Shown: one piece after another, positions 31,799 through 40,965 of the stretch
Layout: every line of letters begins with the position of its first letter
Position numbering within the stretch: position 1 is the first letter of the stretch
Source of the DNA: Bradyrhizobium prioriisuperbiae
Lineage (GTDB): Bacteria; Pseudomonadota; Alphaproteobacteria; Rhizobiales; Xanthobacteraceae
Direction: 5' to 3'
Length of the DNA stretch: 64,000 nt
NCBI RefSeq assembly: GCF_032397745.1
Contig: NZ_CP135921.1
Location: 4,328,501 to 4,392,500, forward strand
The notes under the pieces: generated by a model
Database searches by the model: none
What the model was told of the DNA's origin: nothing
The model's input: only the letters and a program-made list of their open reading frames with translations
Program-made: the position numbers and the translations under genes

Positions 31799-33010
31799 TC
31801 AAGCCGCCTGCCTTTTCTCGAACACCGGCAGGAAAGTCAGCGCCGCGGTCAGCACCATGAACAATGCGGTGACGCCGAACACTGCCTGATAGTAGCCATG
31901 GTCGACCAGCCAGGCGAACAGGATCGGGCCGATGGCGCCGCCGATGTTGAAGCCGGTGGAGACGATCCCGAACACGCGGCCCTCGGCGCCGCGTGGCGAG
32001 GCAGCGCGAACCAGCAGATCTCGCGAAGGAGTAATCACGCCCGCGAGGAAGCCGGCACCGGCCATCGCGAAAATCAGCGGCAGGCCCGACAGATGCGTGA
32101 TGGCGATGGCGAGGGTCAGCATCGCCGCAATCACCATGGCGATGGAGGCGACCACGCCGTGATGATGCAAGCGGTCGGCGAGAAAACCGCCGGCCAGTAC
32201 GCCGCAAGCGCCGGCGAACAGGAACGCGGTCAGCGCCGAACTCGCCGACGGCAGGTCCGCGCCATAACCCTTGATCAGGGCGGTGACGGCAAACGCCGAA
32301 ATGCCGATGCTGCTGAGGCTGAGCAGCACGAACAGCAGCGTCAGCAGCATCACTTGCGGCGTCGCCACGTCCTTCAGCCGGTGCGATGTCGGTTTTGCGA
32401 CAACGCCGGACTTTCCGGGCTCGGCCCGGCGCGGTGCCGCGCCGAGAATGACCAGGGCCACCGTGACGCTGGCGATGCCGGCCAGCGCACACGCGCTGCC
32501 CGTGCTCATCTGGTTGGCGACCGCGAGCAGGACGGCGGGCGTGACAGCCGTGCCGAAAAAGCCCGCGAAAGTGTGGATCGAAAACGCCTTGCCCAGCCGC
32601 CGCTCACCAATCGAGGCCGACAGCAGTGCATAATCGGCCGGGTGATAGATTCCGTTGGCGACGCCGGCGAGCACCATGGCGGCCAGCAGCCAGCCATAAC
32701 TCGGGATCAGCGCCAGCGAGCCGAAACTCGCACCGCCGAGCGTCAGCGCCAGGATCAGCATGGTCCAGGCACCGACCCGGTCGGTGATGAAGCCCATCGG
32801 AGTCTGCACCACCAGCGACACCAGGTTGAACACGGTCAGCGCCACGCCGATCTGAAGAAAACTGACCCCGAAATAGCCCGGCAGCAGCGGGATCAGCGCC
32901 GGCACCACCATGATGTGGACATGGCTGATGAAATGCGCCGCCGAGACGAACGACAGCAGGGTCGTCTCGCGCTTCGGAAAGCTCAGGCCCTCCACCGTCT
33001 CGATGGTCAT
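31799..33010 (-). CDS. MFS transporter
   Basis: A 403-residue, 12-helix major facilitator. The helix 2-3 loop reads MGFITDRVGAWTML, a good match to motif A. HISHVHIMVVPALIPLLPGY in helix 1 recalls carriers of the cyanate/oxalate and fosmidomycin-resistance-like groups. The ATG at 33010 gives the usual short cytosolic tail; an upstream CTG extension is unlikely. It heads an apparent two-gene unit with the acyl-CoA ligase. Substrate unknown. Confidence 0.88.
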   Translation of the reverse strand: MTIETVEGLSFPKRETTLLSFVSAAHFISHVHIMVVPALIPLLPGYFGVSFLQIGVALTVFNLVSLVVQTPMGFITDRVGAWTMLILALTLGGASFGSLALIPSYGWLLAAMVLAGVANGIYHPADYALLSASIGERRLGKAFSIHTFAGFFGTAVTPAVLLAVANQMSTGSACALAGIASVTVALVILGAAPRRAEPGKSGVVAKPTSHRLKDVATPQVMLLTLLFVLLSLSSIGISAFAVTALIKGYGADLPSASSALTAFLFAGACGVLAGGFLADRLHHHGVVASIAMVIAAMLTLAIAITHLSGLPLIFAMAGAGFLAGVITPSRDLLVRAASPRGAEGRVFGIVSTGFNIGGAIGPILFAWLVDHGYYQAVFGVTALFMVLTAALTFLPVFEKRQAA

Positions 33011-33169
33011 GTTGGAAATATGCCGTATTTCGCGTTGCAGCAAAGGCCGGTTTGTATCAGCCCCTCATAGCAAGCCAGCGACGGCGGCTCCACCTAAAGA
33101 GAGCCGCGCTGACCGCGTGACCGCCATTCGTAAATCGTGACGGTGGCTTGCCCCGGGCAATGGGTGGCG

Positions 33170-34261
33170 TCATTCCAGCAAGGCGCGGCAGCCGAGATCA
33201 TCGACCGCGAGCCAGATGCGTTCGAGATTGTTCCACCAGACCCGTGGAGCGATGTTGCCGAGGGCCTGCCTCACGGGCCGCGTGATCAGCCAGAGCGCGG
33301 AGAGCCGATAATCGTCCTCCAGTGCCTGGCGGTCATAGCCGCGCACGCCGCGCCGGACGAGATCCACGTGATAATGGTCTAGCAGCGGCCGCTCCATCCG
33401 TTGCCTGCGGTCGGGGTACCACAGCATCGCCATCATATACGCGAGGTCGTCGGTGGCGATGTCGAGGCTCCAGGCCTCCCAGTCGAACAATCGGGCACTG
33501 TCGTCGATGCCGGGCCGGGGAAGGAAGATGTTCCAGGTATGAGCGTCGCCGTGAACCAGCGTCAGGTGGCGCCGTGCGCGAATGCGCGAGAGACCCGGCG
33601 CACGGTCGAGCAAACGCTCATGCAGCGCACGTCGTTCGGGCGGCATCACTTCACCGAAACGATCGCTGAACTGCGCCAGTTGTTCCGCAAGGTGTTGCCG
33701 GGTTCGATCCCAGTCCTCTGCACCGGGCCAGTTTCCGATGGAAACACCGAGGCGCGGATCGTCCCACCACGCGGCATGGAAGCGCGCCAGCGTCGCCACC
33801 ATGGCTTCACACTGCGCGAACGACGGCGGCAGCGGCCATTCGGTGGCGATGGCATGCGTCTGCGTCAGGTCTTCGAGCAGGAGGTGCCAGCTGTTGACAT
33901 CGGTGGCCTCCCGGGCTTCGAAACAGCGCGGCACCACCCCATCCGGCAGGACCGGCGCGACATCGCGATAGAACGCGACCTCATTGCGGTTCGGGTACGA
34001 CGGTCGACCCGCAGGGTCCAGATGTCCCGTTTTCAGGATGACGGATGCCGGCGCATCTGGCGCCGGGCCGTCGTAGGTGAGATGCAGCCGGAAGGTGCGC
34101 GAGCGTAGCTTCACGAATGGAGTTGCGGCCACGACTCCGGCGACACCTCCATCGCCAAGGACGCCGGCCCGGCGAAGCATGGCCGTGAGATGCTCCGCAT
34201 CGGCAACCGCCGGCAGAACAACAACGGGATCGGCGGCATCGTGCGGGGCTGGCATGTCCAT
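33170..34261 (-). CDS. Aminoglycoside-phosphotransferase-like kinase
   Basis: A 363-residue protein of the APH/ecdysteroid-kinase-like superfamily. The Brenner motif is VHGDAHTWNIFL near residue 236 and the metal-binding DFG-equivalent is LFDWEAWSLDIATDDLAY near residue 262. The N-terminal lobe has VILKTGH, with the ATP-contact lysine near residue 75. Members phosphorylate small hydroxyl compounds or act in acyl-CoA catabolism; resistance is not implied. I start it at the ATG at 34261; the longer open frame upstream is antisense to the SARP gene. It follows that gene by 59 bases in the same direction. Confidence 0.85.
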   Translation of the reverse strand: MDMPAPHDAADPVVVLPAVADAEHLTAMLRRAGVLGDGGVAGVVAATPFVKLRSRTFRLHLTYDGPAPDAPASVILKTGHLDPAGRPSYPNRNEVAFYRDVAPVLPDGVVPRCFEAREATDVNSWHLLLEDLTQTHAIATEWPLPPSFAQCEAMVATLARFHAAWWDDPRLGVSIGNWPGAEDWDRTRQHLAEQLAQFSDRFGEVMPPERRALHERLLDRAPGLSRIRARRHLTLVHGDAHTWNIFLPRPGIDDSARLFDWEAWSLDIATDDLAYMMAMLWYPDRRQRMERPLLDHYHVDLVRRGVRGYDRQALEDDYRLSALWLITRPVRQALGNIAPRVWWNNLERIWLAVDDLGCRALLE

Positions 34262-34320
34262 GGTCCGGATCGGGCGATGAGCTTGCCGCTTTGCTGGTCG
34301 AGGCGCAATGCCGACCCGCC

Positions 34321-36384
34321 CTATCCCCCGATCCGTTTCGCCGCACCACGAAATAGCGCAACGCTGTCGGGATCGAACTGCATGGCGGTGAGGAAATCGT
34401 GGATGTCGTAGCCCGCCCGGGTCTTGTGAATCTCCGCCAGATATCTGCGCGCATCGTCCAGGCGGCTGGCGAGCGCCAGGCAATAGGCGGCGATGGCGAG
34501 GATCTGGGCGTGGGCGTTGGGGCGGGCGGCTGCCTTGACGGCGAACTCGGCAGCCTCCTCGAAGCGCCCGAGACGTGCCAGTGCCATGGCGCGAGCGCCG
34601 AGCATCGCGAACAGCATCGGATCGAACGGGCTCAATTGTCGTGACTGGTCGGAGAAGGTCACCGCGGCCTGCGGATCGCCGGATTGCGAATGCACGAATG
34701 CCAGCGCGTACTGGCCCTGTGCGAAGTTCGGGCTGAGATCTACCGCTTGCGAGAGCTCGACGATGGACTGGTCGTGCGCGCCGCGCAGCCACAGCGCGCG
34801 CCCCATCGCCCAGTGCGCCATCGGATCGCGATCGTCGGCCATCAGGCTTTGCCCCGCGGCGTCGAAGGCGCTGATGGTCTCGCGCTCGCGCGGGGCCCAG
34901 CCCTGGAATGCATTCTGGAAATGGGCGAAGGACAAGCCGCCATAGGCGCGCGCGAAGGTGGGATCGAGCCGGATCGCGGTCTCGAAGAAGTGCTGCGCTC
35001 GCGCGTTGTCCTCCTTGTTGAAGCGATACATGTGCCACAGGCCGCGATGATGCGCCTCCCAGGCATCGAGGGAATTCGGCGGCTTCAGGATGGCGCGGTT
35101 GCGCTCCACGGTTTCGATCTCGCCGGCGATCGAGGACACGATGCGATTGCCGATGTCGTCCAGCACGATGAAAGCGTTGTCGATCGCCTGATCGAAAACC
35201 TCGGCCCAGACAATCCGCGCGGTGCGGGTCTCCGAGAGTTCGATCGAGACCGTGAGGCGGCTGCCCTGGCGACGCAGCGATCCGCTGACCACATAGTCGA
35301 CATTCAGCATCCGGCCGGCCTCTTCGGCGCCGATGCGTCGCTCACCAAGCGCGAACACCGTGCCCTCGGCGATCACGAACAGGCTGCGCAGCTTGGCGAG
35401 CCGGGTGATCACGTCATGCACCAGCCCGTCCGCGAGCCCGCCGGGGAGTCCGGCCGCCGGATGATCTGTTGCGGTCGCCCGCTCGACAAACGGCATCACC
35501 GCAATCGAGGCGCGGCGTGGTCCGTCAAGCGGCCGTCCCGCTGAAACAGCTGCTGCCATCTCCGGCGGCGACGTATCGATGACGTGGGCCTTTGGCGCCG
35601 TGCCGGCGTTCGCCTTAGCGATACGCCACATCGCGTGCAGCGGCGCGACATCGAGCCCGTCGGCGTCGAACAGTTGCACCGTGGCAGCGAGGTGGTCGTC
35701 GCCCTCGCGCAACTGCCCGCGGCGGGCAAAGGCCTGCAGCAGTTTCTCATGCACCCGCGGATCGAGCGGCGCCAGCGCGAGCCAGGCCTCGAGCACGCCC
35801 ATCATCTCGTTTTCGTCGACCGATCCGGCGAGTTGCTCCAGCACCGCCGCATGGCGGCCGCGGAACTGGCGGCGCTGCGCGGTGAGCCAGGTATTGAATG
35901 AGGGGTTGCGGTCGATCTCGAAGCCGTCGAGGAATTCGCCGGCGCAAAGGGTTGCGAGGGCGCGCAGCTGCACAGGCGGCAGTGTGGCGAGGCCGCTCTG
36001 CACGGCGCGTGTGATCGTGATTGCGTCCACGAACGCATCGGAGAGGTCGAGCCGCACGGTGTCACCGCTGGTTTCCACCCGGCGCCGCTCCGGTGTATCG
36101 ATGATGGCGCGCAGCTTGCTCAGGCACCAGCGCAACTCGCCCCGCGGATCGTTCGGCACGTCCCACAACAGGTCGCAGAGCTGGCTGCGCGGCACCGCTC
36201 GCGGCGCCAGCGCCAGGTAGGCGAGCAGGGCGCGCACCTTGCGCGACGCCGGCAGCGCCATGGTCTTGCCATCCCGAATGACCGTCAGTGCACCGAGCAG
36301 GCGTACCTGCAGAGTTTCCACTGTCCGATTCTCCTGGGCGGATTCCATGGACATTTCCACGTCGGCTCCCTCGCTCCTCTCCAT
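34321..36384 (-). CDS. SARP-type transcriptional regulator with TolB-like and TPR domains
   Basis: A 687-residue regulator. Residues 25-95 are an OmpR-type winged helix (VRLLGALTVIRDGKTMAL, LPASRKVRALLAYLAL), and residues 105-250 the bacterial transcriptional activation domain typical of SARP proteins. Residues 290-430 resemble the TolB/FlgO-like domain found with adenylate cyclases (IAVMPFVERATATDHPAAGL, DYVVSGSLRRQG). TPR repeats fill the C-terminus (HFFETAIRLDPTFARAYGG and others). It is divergent from a methyltransferase and hydrolase, the likely targets. Ligand unknown. Confidence 0.88.
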   Translation of the reverse strand: MERSEGADVEMSMESAQENRTVETLQVRLLGALTVIRDGKTMALPASRKVRALLAYLALAPRAVPRSQLCDLLWDVPNDPRGELRWCLSKLRAIIDTPERRRVETSGDTVRLDLSDAFVDAITITRAVQSGLATLPPVQLRALATLCAGEFLDGFEIDRNPSFNTWLTAQRRQFRGRHAAVLEQLAGSVDENEMMGVLEAWLALAPLDPRVHEKLLQAFARRGQLREGDDHLAATVQLFDADGLDVAPLHAMWRIAKANAGTAPKAHVIDTSPPEMAAAVSAGRPLDGPRRASIAVMPFVERATATDHPAAGLPGGLADGLVHDVITRLAKLRSLFVIAEGTVFALGERRIGAEEAGRMLNVDYVVSGSLRRQGSRLTVSIELSETRTARIVWAEVFDQAIDNAFIVLDDIGNRIVSSIAGEIETVERNRAILKPPNSLDAWEAHHRGLWHMYRFNKEDNARAQHFFETAIRLDPTFARAYGGLSFAHFQNAFQGWAPRERETISAFDAAGQSLMADDRDPMAHWAMGRALWLRGAHDQSIVELSQAVDLSPNFAQGQYALAFVHSQSGDPQAAVTFSDQSRQLSPFDPMLFAMLGARAMALARLGRFEEAAEFAVKAAARPNAHAQILAIAAYCLALASRLDDARRYLAEIHKTRAGYDIHDFLTAMQFDPDSVALFRGAAKRIGG

Positions 36385-36603
36385 GCCGTCCTGCTCAAGT
36401 GGTCGCTGATGCGGCCGTTTGGTTCGAACGCTCTGGTACGACCTGTTTCAAGGCTCAAGACCTGGTTCAACCCGTGCGATTCGAACGCCGGCCCTCGTGC
36501 GCGGGATGGCGTGCACTTTATCCACATCACGACCCCAAGATCACGACCCCAAGTGCACCGCGCCCGTTGTTGCGGCGGGCCTGACCCCTCATGGAGATCG
36601 AAG
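36385..36603. other. Divergent intergenic region between SARP and methyltransferase genes
   Basis: Holds both promoters. The only notable 9-mer is TTATCCACA at 36518-36526, a perfect DnaA-box sequence standing alone. SARP proteins usually bind short direct repeats near -35; none is obvious, though GTTCGAACG (36420-36428) and ATTCGAACG (36480-36488) could be paired sites. Confidence 0.4.
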
Positions 36604-37449
36604 ATGGCCACTTCCGCTGACACAACGACGCAGGCCCGGCCGGCCGAGCAACCCGACCTTAAGGCGATCAAGGCGCGCCAACAAGGCGCGTGGTCGTCCG
36701 GCGACTATGCCATTGTCGGCACCACCCTGCAGATCGTCGGCGAGGAGCTGTGCGAGGCGCTGGACCTGCGCGCCGGCGCGCGCGTGCTCGACGTCGCCGC
36801 CGGCAACGGCAACGTCTCGCTGGCCGCGGCGCGGCGCTGGTGCGATGTGGTCGCGACCGATTACGTGCCTGCGCTGCTGGAACGCGCCCGCGAGCGCGCC
36901 GACGCCGATCGCCTCCCCATGGACATTCAGCAGGCCGACGCGGAAGACCTGCCGTTCGACGACGCGAGCTTCGACGTGGTGGTGTCGACCTTTGGCGTGA
37001 TGTTCACACCCGACCAGGAGTGCGCGGCCCGCGAGATGCTGCGGGTCTGCCGTCCCGGCGGCCGCATCGGCCTCGCCAACTGGACCCCGGACGGCTTTAT
37101 CGGCCAGCTGTTCAAGACCATCGGCAAGCACCTGCCGCCGCCAGCCGGCGCCCGGTCACCGGCGCTGTGGGGCACGCGCGAGCGCCTCGGGCAATTGTTC
37201 GAGCCGCATGCACGGATCAGCGCGACGCCGCGCACCTTCGTGTTCCGCTATCGCTCGGCCGATCACTGGCTGGAGATTTTCCGAACCTATTACGGCCCGG
37301 TGCTGAAAGCCTTCGCTGCGCTCGATGGCGCAGGACAGGCCGCACTCGAGAGTGATATCCGCGCGCTGCTCGCCCAGTTCAATCGTTCCGGTGACGGCAC
37401 CGTGGTGGTGCCCAGCGAATATCTCGAAGTGGTGATCACGCGGCACTAA
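36604..37449 (+). CDS. Class I SAM-dependent methyltransferase
   Basis: A 281-residue methyltransferase of the UbiE-like Methyltransf_11/25 type. The SAM-binding motif I is VLDVAAGNGNVSLAAA near residue 61, motif II is DLPFDDASFDVVVSTFGVMF near residue 118, and the post-I acidic residue is in VVATDYVP. I chose the ATG at 36604, with GGAG upstream, because the earlier in-frame sequence is not coding. It is divergent from the SARP regulator and precedes an alpha/beta hydrolase gene. Substrate unknown. Confidence 0.9.
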   Translation: MATSADTTTQARPAEQPDLKAIKARQQGAWSSGDYAIVGTTLQIVGEELCEALDLRAGARVLDVAAGNGNVSLAAARRWCDVVATDYVPALLERARERADADRLPMDIQQADAEDLPFDDASFDVVVSTFGVMFTPDQECAAREMLRVCRPGGRIGLANWTPDGFIGQLFKTIGKHLPPPAGARSPALWGTRERLGQLFEPHARISATPRTFVFRYRSADHWLEIFRTYYGPVLKAFAALDGAGQAALESDIRALLAQFNRSGDGTVVVPSEYLEVVITRH

Positions 37450-37454
37450 AACTC

Positions 37455-37520
37455 CTCCGAACGAGGGAGAAGATGACGTCATCCCGGGGCCATGCGCGGT
37501 CGCTTGTGTCCCGGGATAAC
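37455..37520. repeat. Intergenic palindromic repeat, family C
   Basis: GTCATCCCGGGG and TGTCCCGGGATAAC form an imperfect inverted pair between the methyltransferase and hydrolase genes. It is similar in style to the repeats at 38543-38628 and 56695-56814. Confidence 0.5.
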
Positions 37521-37646
37521 AAAGACGTTGCTCCAATAGGTGCATTCGCCGCATACGACTGTGATCCTCCGCACACAATCGAACCATCTACGTGCCTGGC
37601 GTGACTACCAGAGCGCACCGGCACATTTTGCCACTCATGATTGTTC

Positions 37647-37675
37647 GATGACACCGTCGGTGACACGGTGTCATC
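37647..37675. promoter_or_regulatory. 11-bp perfect inverted repeat before the hydrolase gene
   Basis: GATGACACCGT, a 7-base spacer, then ACGGTGTCATC. It ends 21 bases before the ATG at 37697. It could be a regulator site or an RNA hairpin; there is no T tract after it, so a simple terminator is unlikely. Confidence 0.55.
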
Positions 37676-37696
37676 CGGATCGAGGACTTTGCGACC

Positions 37697-38524
37697 ATGA
37701 TCGATGATCCCCGCGGCGCCATCGACTATGACGAAACCGGCGATGGCCCTGTCATTGTGTTCGTGCCCGGCTCCTGCAGCACTGGCGCTGCGTGGCGGCC
37801 GGTGATTGCATCGCTCGGGGGCCGCTTCCGTTGCGTCACCACCAGCCTTCTGGGCTACGGTGGCAGTACCGAACGTCGCACCGCGGCCAATCCCTCGATC
37901 GCCCGGGAAGCCGAGATGGTCGAAGCGGTGGTGCGCCGCGCCGCCGGCGCGCGCAATGCGCCGGTGCATCTGGTCGGCCATTCGTTCGGCGGCCTGGTGT
38001 CGCTCGCGGTCGCGATGCGTGATGAGGTCGAGCTCGCGAGCCTGACCATTGCGGAGGCGCCGGCGCCGGATGTGCTGCGCACTTGCGGCGAACCGCAGCT
38101 GTATCGCGCTTTCCACGACATGACCGACCGCTATTTCGCGGCCCATCAGCGCGGTGACGCCAACGCGATCGAGGCGATGGTCGATTTTTATGGCGGTGCC
38201 GGCACCTTCGCGTCATGGCCGCCGCGTGTGCGCGCCTATGCGGTGGAGACCACGCCAGTCAACATCCTGGACTGGGCCAGCGCCTACGATTGCGTGCTGT
38301 CGCGCGGGGTGCTCGAAGCGGTCACGGTACCGACGCTGGTGCTGTGGGGCGAGCATAGCCATCCCGCCGCGCAGCGCGCCAATGAACTTTTGGCCACCCA
38401 CATCCCCGACGCCATGCTCACCACCGTCACCGGCGCGTCGCACTTCATGATCGCAACCCACGCGGCTGACGTGGCGCGCATCGTGGCGCGGCATTTGGCG
38501 GATCTGATGGCGGAGGCGGCGTGA
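37697..38524 (+). CDS. Alpha/beta hydrolase
   Basis: A 275-residue alpha/beta-hydrolase of lipase/esterase type with no signal peptide. The oxyanion segment is FVPGSCSTGAAW, the nucleophile elbow is LVGHSFGGLV near residue 97, the acid probably lies in LVLWGEHSHP near residue 218, and the catalytic histidine is in GASHFM near residue 250. It follows the methyltransferase gene in the same direction after a 247-base gap that holds a repeat and a strong inverted repeat, so it may have its own promoter. Confidence 0.88.
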   Translation: MIDDPRGAIDYDETGDGPVIVFVPGSCSTGAAWRPVIASLGGRFRCVTTSLLGYGGSTERRTAANPSIAREAEMVEAVVRRAAGARNAPVHLVGHSFGGLVSLAVAMRDEVELASLTIAEAPAPDVLRTCGEPQLYRAFHDMTDRYFAAHQRGDANAIEAMVDFYGGAGTFASWPPRVRAYAVETTPVNILDWASAYDCVLSRGVLEAVTVPTLVLWGEHSHPAAQRANELLATHIPDAMLTTVTGASHFMIATHAADVARIVARHLADLMAEAA

Positions 38525-38542
38525 GGGCAACCCACCCACTAT

Positions 38543-38628
38543 TGTCATCACCGGGCTTGTCCCGGTGATCCCGCTTAGGGAGGCAGTGCGCTCCTAAGCG
38601 GGGTTGCCGGGACAAGCCCGGCAACGAC
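38543..38628. repeat. Intergenic palindromic repeat, family C
   Basis: TCACCGGGCTTGTCCCGGTGA on one side and TTGCCGGGACAAGCCCGGCAA on the other, each a palindrome and together an inverted pair. It lies between convergent genes and may act as a two-way terminator. Confidence 0.75.
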
Positions 38629-38631
38629 AAA

Positions 38632-39957
38632 TCACGACGCCCGCCGCGCCGAGGGCGTGCCGGCGATCCAGCCCTTGCGGTCGGCGACCGCGTTGTGGAA
38701 CTGGTCCAGCGCGATGTTGAAGGCGGACAGGGTATCCTCTTCGACCGCGCCGTCCTCGAAACACTTCAGCGTGTCGCGCAGGATGTCGTCGGCTTCCTTC
38801 TGTAGCGCATCGAGTTCGTCGATTGAACTTCCGGCGCGGGCCTCGGTGATCATGTCCAGCATCCGGTTGCGCAGCGCGGTGTTGCGCGCGCGCTCGTCAC
38901 GGCGCATGTAGCTGCGCAGTCCGGCGCCGCCGGACAGGATGCCAGACACCACCATCAGGCCCAGCCACATGAAATCGCTGTAGCGCTCCAGGAACGTCCG
39001 CTCGGTGCCGTCGATGTAGGCGGCGGCGCCCGGGTGCGCCGGGACCGCGGCGGCCTTGTCGGTCTCCGGGGTCTGGATGTTGGCGACGCCGGGGAAATCC
39101 TTCTGCAGGGTATGGCGAATGGCGAACAGCTGCTTGGTGAACGCCGTCACCGTCAGCTCATGCAATTCCTTGCGGGCGACGATCAGGTGATTGACGGCGA
39201 GGGTCGTAACGTCGTCGTCCGGCCGCGAGGGGCTGGCGCCAAACGCGCCCGCCGCGAGTTCGGAAGATTCATACACCGGAAACTTGCGCGCGACGATCTC
39301 GGCGGCATCAATCGGGATGAAGGTCGGGGAACTCCCGGCCTTGGTGGTGGCATTGAGCGCCTCGACGGTGATCTTGCTGTCGGCGGGTCCGACCGCCATG
39401 AACGCATCCACCTTCTGGGCGCGCAGCGCCTCGCCGATTTCACTGACGCTGAACTGCACGACGGTGACTTTGTCCGGCGCCACGCCGGACTCGGTCAGGA
39501 TGGTCTTCAGCAGGTTGACGTTGGCGGGCGTCCTGCCGATGACGCCGATGCGGCGCCCGTTGAGATCGGCGACGGTCTTGACCGCCTTCTGGCCCTTCGC
39601 CGCAGGTGTGTTCGGCACCCACAGCACCACCAGGTTCTTGCGGAAGATCGCGGTCGAGAGCGCGTTGCGCGGCAGGTTGACGTCGGCGCGCACCACCGCG
39701 AGGTCGGCAGTGTTGTTGGCGATGGCGGCGGCGCTCTGCGTAGCACCCTCGGTCACCATCACCTTCAGCCGCACATAATGGCGTTCGCCGGTGAAGGCCT
39801 GAGCGACCTCCTGGATGACCTTGACGTCCTCGCTGCCGGCCGGCCCGACCGCAATGCGCAGCGTTGCCGGCCGCCAGTTGACGAACAGGTAGCCGAGCAG
39901 CGCGACCACGAACAGCAACACGCCGGTCGCCAGCAAGATAAGCGGAAGGCGCTTCAT
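38632..39957 (-). CDS. TAXI-family TRAP transporter solute-binding protein
   Basis: A 441-residue protein. An N-terminal membrane anchor (LILLATGVLLFVVALLGYLF) replaces a cleavable signal, followed by a TAXI-type binding domain (LRIAVGPAGSEDVKVIQEVA, DLAVVRADVNLP, IGVIGRTPANVNLLKTIL). A second membrane helix (FMWLGLMVVSGILSGGAGL, near residue 335) and an 80-residue charged helical tail come after it. No TRAP membrane subunit is adjacent. The tethered, two-pass form suggests a sensor or regulatory binding protein instead of a free carrier. ATG 39957 is chosen over a TTG two codons upstream. Confidence 0.85.
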   Translation of the reverse strand: MKRLPLILLATGVLLFVVALLGYLFVNWRPATLRIAVGPAGSEDVKVIQEVAQAFTGERHYVRLKVMVTEGATQSAAAIANNTADLAVVRADVNLPRNALSTAIFRKNLVVLWVPNTPAAKGQKAVKTVADLNGRRIGVIGRTPANVNLLKTILTESGVAPDKVTVVQFSVSEIGEALRAQKVDAFMAVGPADSKITVEALNATTKAGSSPTFIPIDAAEIVARKFPVYESSELAAGAFGASPSRPDDDVTTLAVNHLIVARKELHELTVTAFTKQLFAIRHTLQKDFPGVANIQTPETDKAAAVPAHPGAAAYIDGTERTFLERYSDFMWLGLMVVSGILSGGAGLRSYMRRDERARNTALRNRMLDMITEARAGSSIDELDALQKEADDILRDTLKCFEDGAVEEDTLSAFNIALDQFHNAVADRKGWIAGTPSARRAS

Positions 39958-40074
39958 GAACAAACTCAGGCTCGACGGCGGAACACTTTGTCGAACGATC
40001 GACCGAGGATTTATGCACCAGTTGTGTCGACAATGCCATGACGACCTCCCGGTTTCACGGGACCGCAGCTGAAT

Positions 40075-40548
40075 TTACCTTACCTGTTCATCTTCACGGC
40101 GACGCAGCCGTGCCAAAACACCGCCGATCGACTGCAGGCCGATGCCCACCAGCCAGCAGACACCGGATACGCTGCCCCAAACGCCCGAGAGCGTGTCGCC
40201 GAAGATCAGCAGGTCGATCGAGACCAGCGTTGCGGCGGCGGTGAGGAACGTCCCGCCGCCGCTCAGCAGTTCGATCGCGCCCGCGTCGCGGTCCGTCTGC
40301 GGGCGAACGCGAAGCCGCATCCGGGTCGGCATGTCGATCCCGAGGTAGAAGCCGGTGAACCCGCACAGCATCATGCCGACCACGAAGCCGACCGATCCCA
40401 GGATATCGATGTCGTTCCTGGCCATCGGCACGGATACGAACAGGCCGCAGACCGCGCCCGTCACGGCGAGGCCGATACGTTCCAGCACATGGGCCAGCGC
40501 TCCAAGCGGTGAACGCGCGTTGCGATGGATGTCGTTGTCGATCGTCAT
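40075..40548 (-). CDS. Small integral membrane protein, 157 aa
   Basis: Family not recognised. The ATG at 40548 has GGAGG eight bases upstream. Four hydrophobic segments are visible: IGLAVTGAVCGLFVSVPMA, SVGFVVGMMLCGFTGFYLGI, LTAAATLVSIDLLIFG and GVCWLVGIGLQSIGGVLA, then a basic tail LARLRRREDEQVR. A charged loop RMRLRVRPQTDRD divides the two halves. It is likely an inner-membrane protein. It lies between the TAXI protein and a DUF3551-type gene, all on the minus strand, without clear operon spacing. Confidence 0.75.
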   Translation of the reverse strand: MTIDNDIHRNARSPLGALAHVLERIGLAVTGAVCGLFVSVPMARNDIDILGSVGFVVGMMLCGFTGFYLGIDMPTRMRLRVRPQTDRDAGAIELLSGGGTFLTAAATLVSIDLLIFGDTLSGVWGSVSGVCWLVGIGLQSIGGVLARLRRREDEQVR

Positions 40549-40612
40549 GGTGGCCTCCGGCGATTCCCGTTCGTTGTTCTGGAATGCGATGGTGTCTGCG
40601 AGCGCCGGGCAG

Positions 40613-40894
40613 CTATCGTGATCCCGTGCTGACGGCGCGCGTCGGCATGCGCGGCGTGATCCGCGGATTTTCGGTGCAACTTGCGCCGAGGCCCTGCCCG
40701 GTACGGCGGCATTGCTGGAAGCTGGTGTAATCGCAGCGCGCCTGATCGTCCTGGACAAGGCACCAACCGTTCTCTTCTGCATGCGCTGGTGTCGTAACGG
40801 TGGGGCCAAGCAGTGTTGCGGCCGATGCAGCGGCGAACAGGAGGGGCATGATGATGCGGCGAGTATGGACCTGGATGATCTTGACTTGGGTCAT
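40613..40894 (-). CDS. Small exported DUF3551-type protein
   Basis: A 93-residue exported protein. The signal peptide is MPLLFAAASAATLLG (within residues 1-39), ending in PAHA. The mature part has the DUF3551 cysteine pattern, as in NGWCLVQDDQARCDYTSFQQ followed by CRRTGQGLGASC. This family is common in Bradyrhizobium and its relatives and is of unknown function. I chose the ATG at 40894, which gives the complete signal peptide and has GGGAGAG upstream. Confidence 0.8.
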   Translation of the reverse strand: MTQVKIIQVHTRRIIMPLLFAAASAATLLGPTVTTPAHAEENGWCLVQDDQARCDYTSFQQCRRTGQGLGASCTENPRITPRMPTRAVSTGSR

Positions 40895-40965
40895 AAGAGT
40901 CTCTCCCGTCTGATTGCGCCGCTCAATCGCGGCGCTCGAAGGAAAAGACGCTGTGCGAGCTGCGT

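Noticed and set aside
36518..36526. Perfect DnaA box TTATCCACA
   Set aside because: It is a single isolated 9-mer in a divergent promoter without other boxes, an AT-rich unwinding region or replication genes beside it. One such match in 64 kb is near chance.
38543..38628. Small insertion sequence or transposon end
   Set aside because: The inverted sequences recur in other intergenic gaps without any coding capacity or target duplication. They are palindromic intergenic repeats.
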